From assembly GCA_022570975.1 (NCBI GenBank), contig JACZYS010000101.1:298-8764 (forward strand): 8,467 bases of DNA, written 5' to 3'. Shown here in pieces: positions 6,090 through 8,467 of this stretch; within the stretch, counting starts at the first letter, position 1, and each line of letters begins with the position of its first letter. Position numbers and translations under genes: made by a program. The notes below the pieces were generated by a model. That model was not told where the DNA came from. It was given only the letters and a program-made list of their open reading frames with translations, and made no database searches. This DNA is from Candidatus Zixiibacteriota bacterium. GTDB lineage: Bacteria > Zixibacteria > MSB-5A5 > GN15 > FEB-12.

Positions 6090-8456
6090 TCATATAGATT
6101 TGGCCACTTCTATTGTAGCCGCTTCTCCGTTAATATTCCATTCTCTGGCATTTTCTGAGATTTTGCCATTAGCAATTTCCAGTGAGTTTGCCAGAGTCTC
6201 CTTTTTTATAAAATCTTCATGCTCTTTGGCAGCACTGATGAGTCTTTTTGAAGAACTCAATCTGATTTTTATCTGGTCGGTTACTTCAAGCCCGGTTGAT
6301 TTTCTCATGTTCTGAATTTTATTTACCAACTCCCGAGCGAATCCTTCGTTTAACAGCTCATCGCTCAGTGTTGTATCAATAGCAATAGAAACCTGGTCGT
6401 CATTTTCAACAGCAAAGCCTTCTTTTTCTGTTTTGAAAATATTGACATCTTCATCAGTCAAAAGAATTTGCTTGCCATCAACATCCAGTTGCAGCTGACC
6501 GGATTCGGCAAAATCTTTTACCTGCTCAGAGCTGAGCGCTTCAAGCAAGGCGGCCGATTTCTTGACCAGCCCGCCCAGTTTTGAACCGGCAACTTTGAAA
6601 TTTAACTTGGCTGAATATGTAACATGCTGAGTTAAATCAGAGGCGGAAAGAATTTCTTTTATATTCAGCTCATCTTTTATTATGTCCATATACTCAAGCA
6701 GGGAGTCAAACTCTCCATCATTTTTTCCGCCAATTAATAGACGAGACAAAGGCTGTCTAATTTTTAGATTTTTTCTGGAACGTGCCGCTCTGCCCAGAGA
6801 AACAATTTTTTCAACTGTCGCCATATTTTTTTCCAACTCTCTGTCAATCGCCGCTTCTTCTGACACCGGAAATTCTGTCATATGAATAGATATGGGATAT
6901 CCGTGCCTCTTTTTGTCGTTCCCCATAAGTTCCTGCCAGAATAGTTCCGATACCATTGGAATGACAGGAGCGGAAAGCTGACAGACCCCAACTAATATTT
7001 TATGAAGCGTATAATAGGCTCTCATCTTGGACGGGTCATCCCCTCTTGCCCAAAACCGCTTCCGGTTGTTACGGACATACCAGTTAGACAAATCTTCAAT
7101 GACAAATGACTGGATAGCCCTTACCGGTCTGGTCAAGTCATACTTGTCAAAAGATGCGGTGACTTCTTTGACCAGAGAATTATATCTGGAGATTATCCAT
7201 TTATCAAAACGTTCTTGTTCACCGGAAAGATTTTTTAAAAACCGGGCGATACTTAAATTCTCGTTAGAGGCGCGCTCCTTAACAGAATCAATATTTGTAT
7301 AAAGGGCAAAAAATGAGTATGTATTGCGGAGGGTGTCAAAATATTTTCTGATAACTTCACTCAACCCTACCAAATCAAATTTTGTTGGAAGCCAGGGATT
7401 GGAAACAGAAATCATGTACCAGCGGAGCGGGTCAGCCCCATATTTTTCAACTGTTTCAAAAGGGTCAACCACGTTCCCTTTATGTTTGGACATTTTCTTG
7501 CCTTCTTTGTCCATAATAAATTCCAGCACGATTACATTTTTAAAAGGAGCTTTTCCAAAAAGCATGGTGGAAATTGCAAGCAATGAATAAAACCAGCCTC
7601 TGGTCTGGTCAACCCCTTCTGAGATAAAATCAGCCGGATATTTGTTTTCAAAGCCTTCTTTATTTTCAAAAGGATAATGCCACTGCGCAAACGGCATGGC
7701 ACCGGAGTCAAACCAGACATCAATTACTTCAGGCACCCGGCTCATTGTAGATTGGCATTCGCAGGTAAGTTTTACTTCATCCATCATTGGTTTATGAAGA
7801 TCAATTTCCTCAGGCAAAGAGATAGCTTCTTTTCTCAGCTGTTCAATTGAACCGACCGCTCTTCTTTTTTCACAGTCCTCATCGTCACAAATCCAGATCG
7901 GCAGCGGTGTTCCCCAGAATCGTTCTCTGGATATGGCCCAGTCAACATTGTTTTCCAGCCAGTTAAGCATCCGGCCGGTGCGAATTTCATCCGGGTACCA
8001 GTTAATGGCGTTATTGTTATTTAGAAGCTGCTCTTTAAACTGAGTGGTTTTGATATACCATGACTCCCGGGCAATATAAATCAAGGGGGAGTGACACCTC
8101 CAGCAGAACGGATAGCGGTGGGGGTATCGCTCCAGGCGGTAGAAGACACCCTTGGAGCGCAGGCTGTCGTATATGGCGTCGTTGGCCTCGAAGTTCTGCT
8201 CCGTGGCCTTCTCAGCGGTGGCGGCGAGGTCAGCCTTGAACTTTCGCATGGCCTTGTAGGTGTCGCCTGAACGCGACGAGATCATGGAGGGCGCGGGGTG
8301 CCACATGTGGCAGCCGCCGTTTCCGTCGTTGGTGACGAGGGCGGCGGGTCTGCCGTCGAGGCGTACGACGCACTCGAAGGCGACTGAGTGCCGCAGGGCG
8401 CGGATGCTCGTCGCCGTCACGCGCTTGAGGTAGGCTTGGGCTTGTTTCTTGGTCAT
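6090..8456 (-). CDS. ileS: Isoleucyl-tRNA synthetase, 5'-truncated and fused in frame to a foreign GC-rich gene start
   Basis: IleS charges tRNA-Ile with isoleucine. The frame is 788 codons, but only about residue 89-115 onward is IleS. Recognisable elements are FCWRC (C118, C121), ISRERFWGTPLPIW (175-188), a zinc site made of C190/C195 and C232/C234, VWFDSG (247-252), GVDQTRGWF (281-289), the KMSKH form of the KMSKS loop (321-325), the anticodon-binding domain, and the C-terminal domain typical of long type 2 enzymes (LLNEGFARELVNKIQNMRKSTG). The family is about 1,040 residues. Roughly the first 360, including the HIGH motif, most of the CP1 editing domain and the Cys pair that partners C118/C121, are absent and replaced by about 88 unrelated residues in DNA of 64% GC. 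As written, the enzyme could not be active. The native gene is probably intact in the organism and cut here by an assembly join. Confidence 0.9.
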   Translation of the reverse strand: MTKKQAQAYLKRVTATSIRALRHSVAFECVVRLDGRPAALVTNDGNGGCHMWHPAPSMISSRSGDTYKAMRKFKADLAATAEKATEQNFEANDAIYDSLRSKGVFYRLERYPHRYPFCWRCHSPLIYIARESWYIKTTQFKEQLLNNNNAINWYPDEIRTGRMLNWLENNVDWAISRERFWGTPLPIWICDDEDCEKRRAVGSIEQLRKEAISLPEEIDLHKPMMDEVKLTCECQSTMSRVPEVIDVWFDSGAMPFAQWHYPFENKEGFENKYPADFISEGVDQTRGWFYSLLAISTMLFGKAPFKNVIVLEFIMDKEGKKMSKHKGNVVDPFETVEKYGADPLRWYMISVSNPWLPTKFDLVGLSEVIRKYFDTLRNTYSFFALYTNIDSVKERASNENLSIARFLKNLSGEQERFDKWIISRYNSLVKEVTASFDKYDLTRPVRAIQSFVIEDLSNWYVRNNRKRFWARGDDPSKMRAYYTLHKILVGVCQLSAPVIPMVSELFWQELMGNDKKRHGYPISIHMTEFPVSEEAAIDRELEKNMATVEKIVSLGRAARSRKNLKIRQPLSRLLIGGKNDGEFDSLLEYMDIIKDELNIKEILSASDLTQHVTYSAKLNFKVAGSKLGGLVKKSAALLEALSSEQVKDFAESGQLQLDVDGKQILLTDEDVNIFKTEKEGFAVENDDQVSIAIDTTLSDELLNEGFARELVNKIQNMRKSTGLEVTDQIKIRLSSSKRLISAAKEHEDFIKKETLANSLEIANGKISENAREWNINGEAATIEVAKSI

Positions 8457-8467
8457 TCTTGTCTCCC
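8100..8467 (-). other. GC-rich foreign segment carrying the 5' end of an unidentified gene
   Basis: By hand count 8101-8460 is about 64% GC, against 38% at 7981-8040. The change is abrupt, around 8100-8130. The segment opens with ATG at 8456 behind GGGAG, so it looks like a true gene start. Its first 88 residues (MTKKQAQAYLKR..., with FECVVRLDGRPAALVTNDGNGGCHMWHP at about 27-54) are unrelated to IleS. I do not recognise the protein; the style recalls small hypothetical proteins of phages or high-GC bacteria, which is only an impression. Residues 89-113 (FEAND...KG...) have the foreign codon usage (23 of 27 third positions G or C over 89-115), yet keep the spacing of the IleS region before CWRC. 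The exact join is therefore unclear. Confidence 0.7.
8463..8467 (-). promoter_or_regulatory. Shine-Dalgarno of the GC-rich gene start
   Basis: GGGAG on the minus strand sits 6 nt (ACAAGA) before the ATG at 8456. It may extend beyond the window. It shows that translation of the foreign gene probably starts here rather than reading in from upstream. Confidence 0.6.

Noticed and set aside
8193..8456. A functional new N-terminal domain fused to IleS
   Set aside because: The fusion removes the HIGH motif and most of the editing domain and coincides with an abrupt GC change, so a mis-join is far more likely than a working fusion.
1..8467. CRISPR array, insertion sequence, tRNA or rRNA gene, or defence or biosynthetic system
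   Set aside because: I saw no regularly spaced repeats, transposase, structured RNA gene or accessory cassette; apart from the right-end segment the window is housekeeping genes.

Overview
This is a bacterial chromosome fragment in which every well-supported gene lies on the minus strand. Read in the direction of transcription (from high to low coordinates), the order is ileS (5'-truncated/chimeric), a small DksA/TraR-type zinc-finger gene, lspA, an mrp/apbC-type ATPase gene, an AT-rich gap, dnaA, a second and more AT-rich gap, dnaN, and the first three quarters of recF, which runs off the window start. Coding DNA is roughly 40-48% GC where I counted it. The two gaps around dnaA are much more AT-rich, about 30% GC upstream of dnaA and about 21% GC between dnaA and dnaN. 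The dnaA-dnaN-recF order is the classic arrangement near a bacterial origin of replication.

The organism cannot be named from this window alone. Non-ATG starts (GTG, TTG), recognisable Shine-Dalgarno sequences, a long (type 2) IleS and the ileS-traR-lspA linkage fit an uncultured bacterium of moderate-to-low GC, perhaps of the FCB superphylum or a related candidate phylum. That placement is inference only.

Region by region: 1-824 recF (partial); 867-1979 dnaN; 1980-2259 a very AT-rich spacer with a repeated motif and one near-consensus DnaA box; 2260-3624 dnaA from a GTG start; 3625-4034 the dnaA upstream region with candidate promoters and weak DnaA-box-like sites; 4035-5099 mrp; 5167-5736 lspA, overlapping the end of the DksA/TraR-like gene at 5693-6076; and 6090-8456 an open frame whose C-terminal 670-700 residues are IleS.

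The genes form two functional blocks. dnaA, dnaN and recF cover replication initiation, the sliding clamp and gap repair. ileS, the DksA/TraR-like gene, lspA and mrp form a compact, probably co-transcribed housekeeping cluster for isoleucine charging, transcription control, lipoprotein maturation and Fe-S cluster handling.

The one real anomaly is the right end. From about 8100 to the window edge, GC rises abruptly to about 64%, and the first 88 or so residues of the ileS reading frame are not IleS. The HIGH motif and most of the editing domain, roughly the first 360 residues of a normal enzyme, are missing. They are replaced by the 5' end of an unidentified GC-rich gene with its own Shine-Dalgarno sequence. 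A metagenomic assembly chimera is the simplest explanation. I found no convincing new biological system; apart from this junction the window is ordinary core chromosome.
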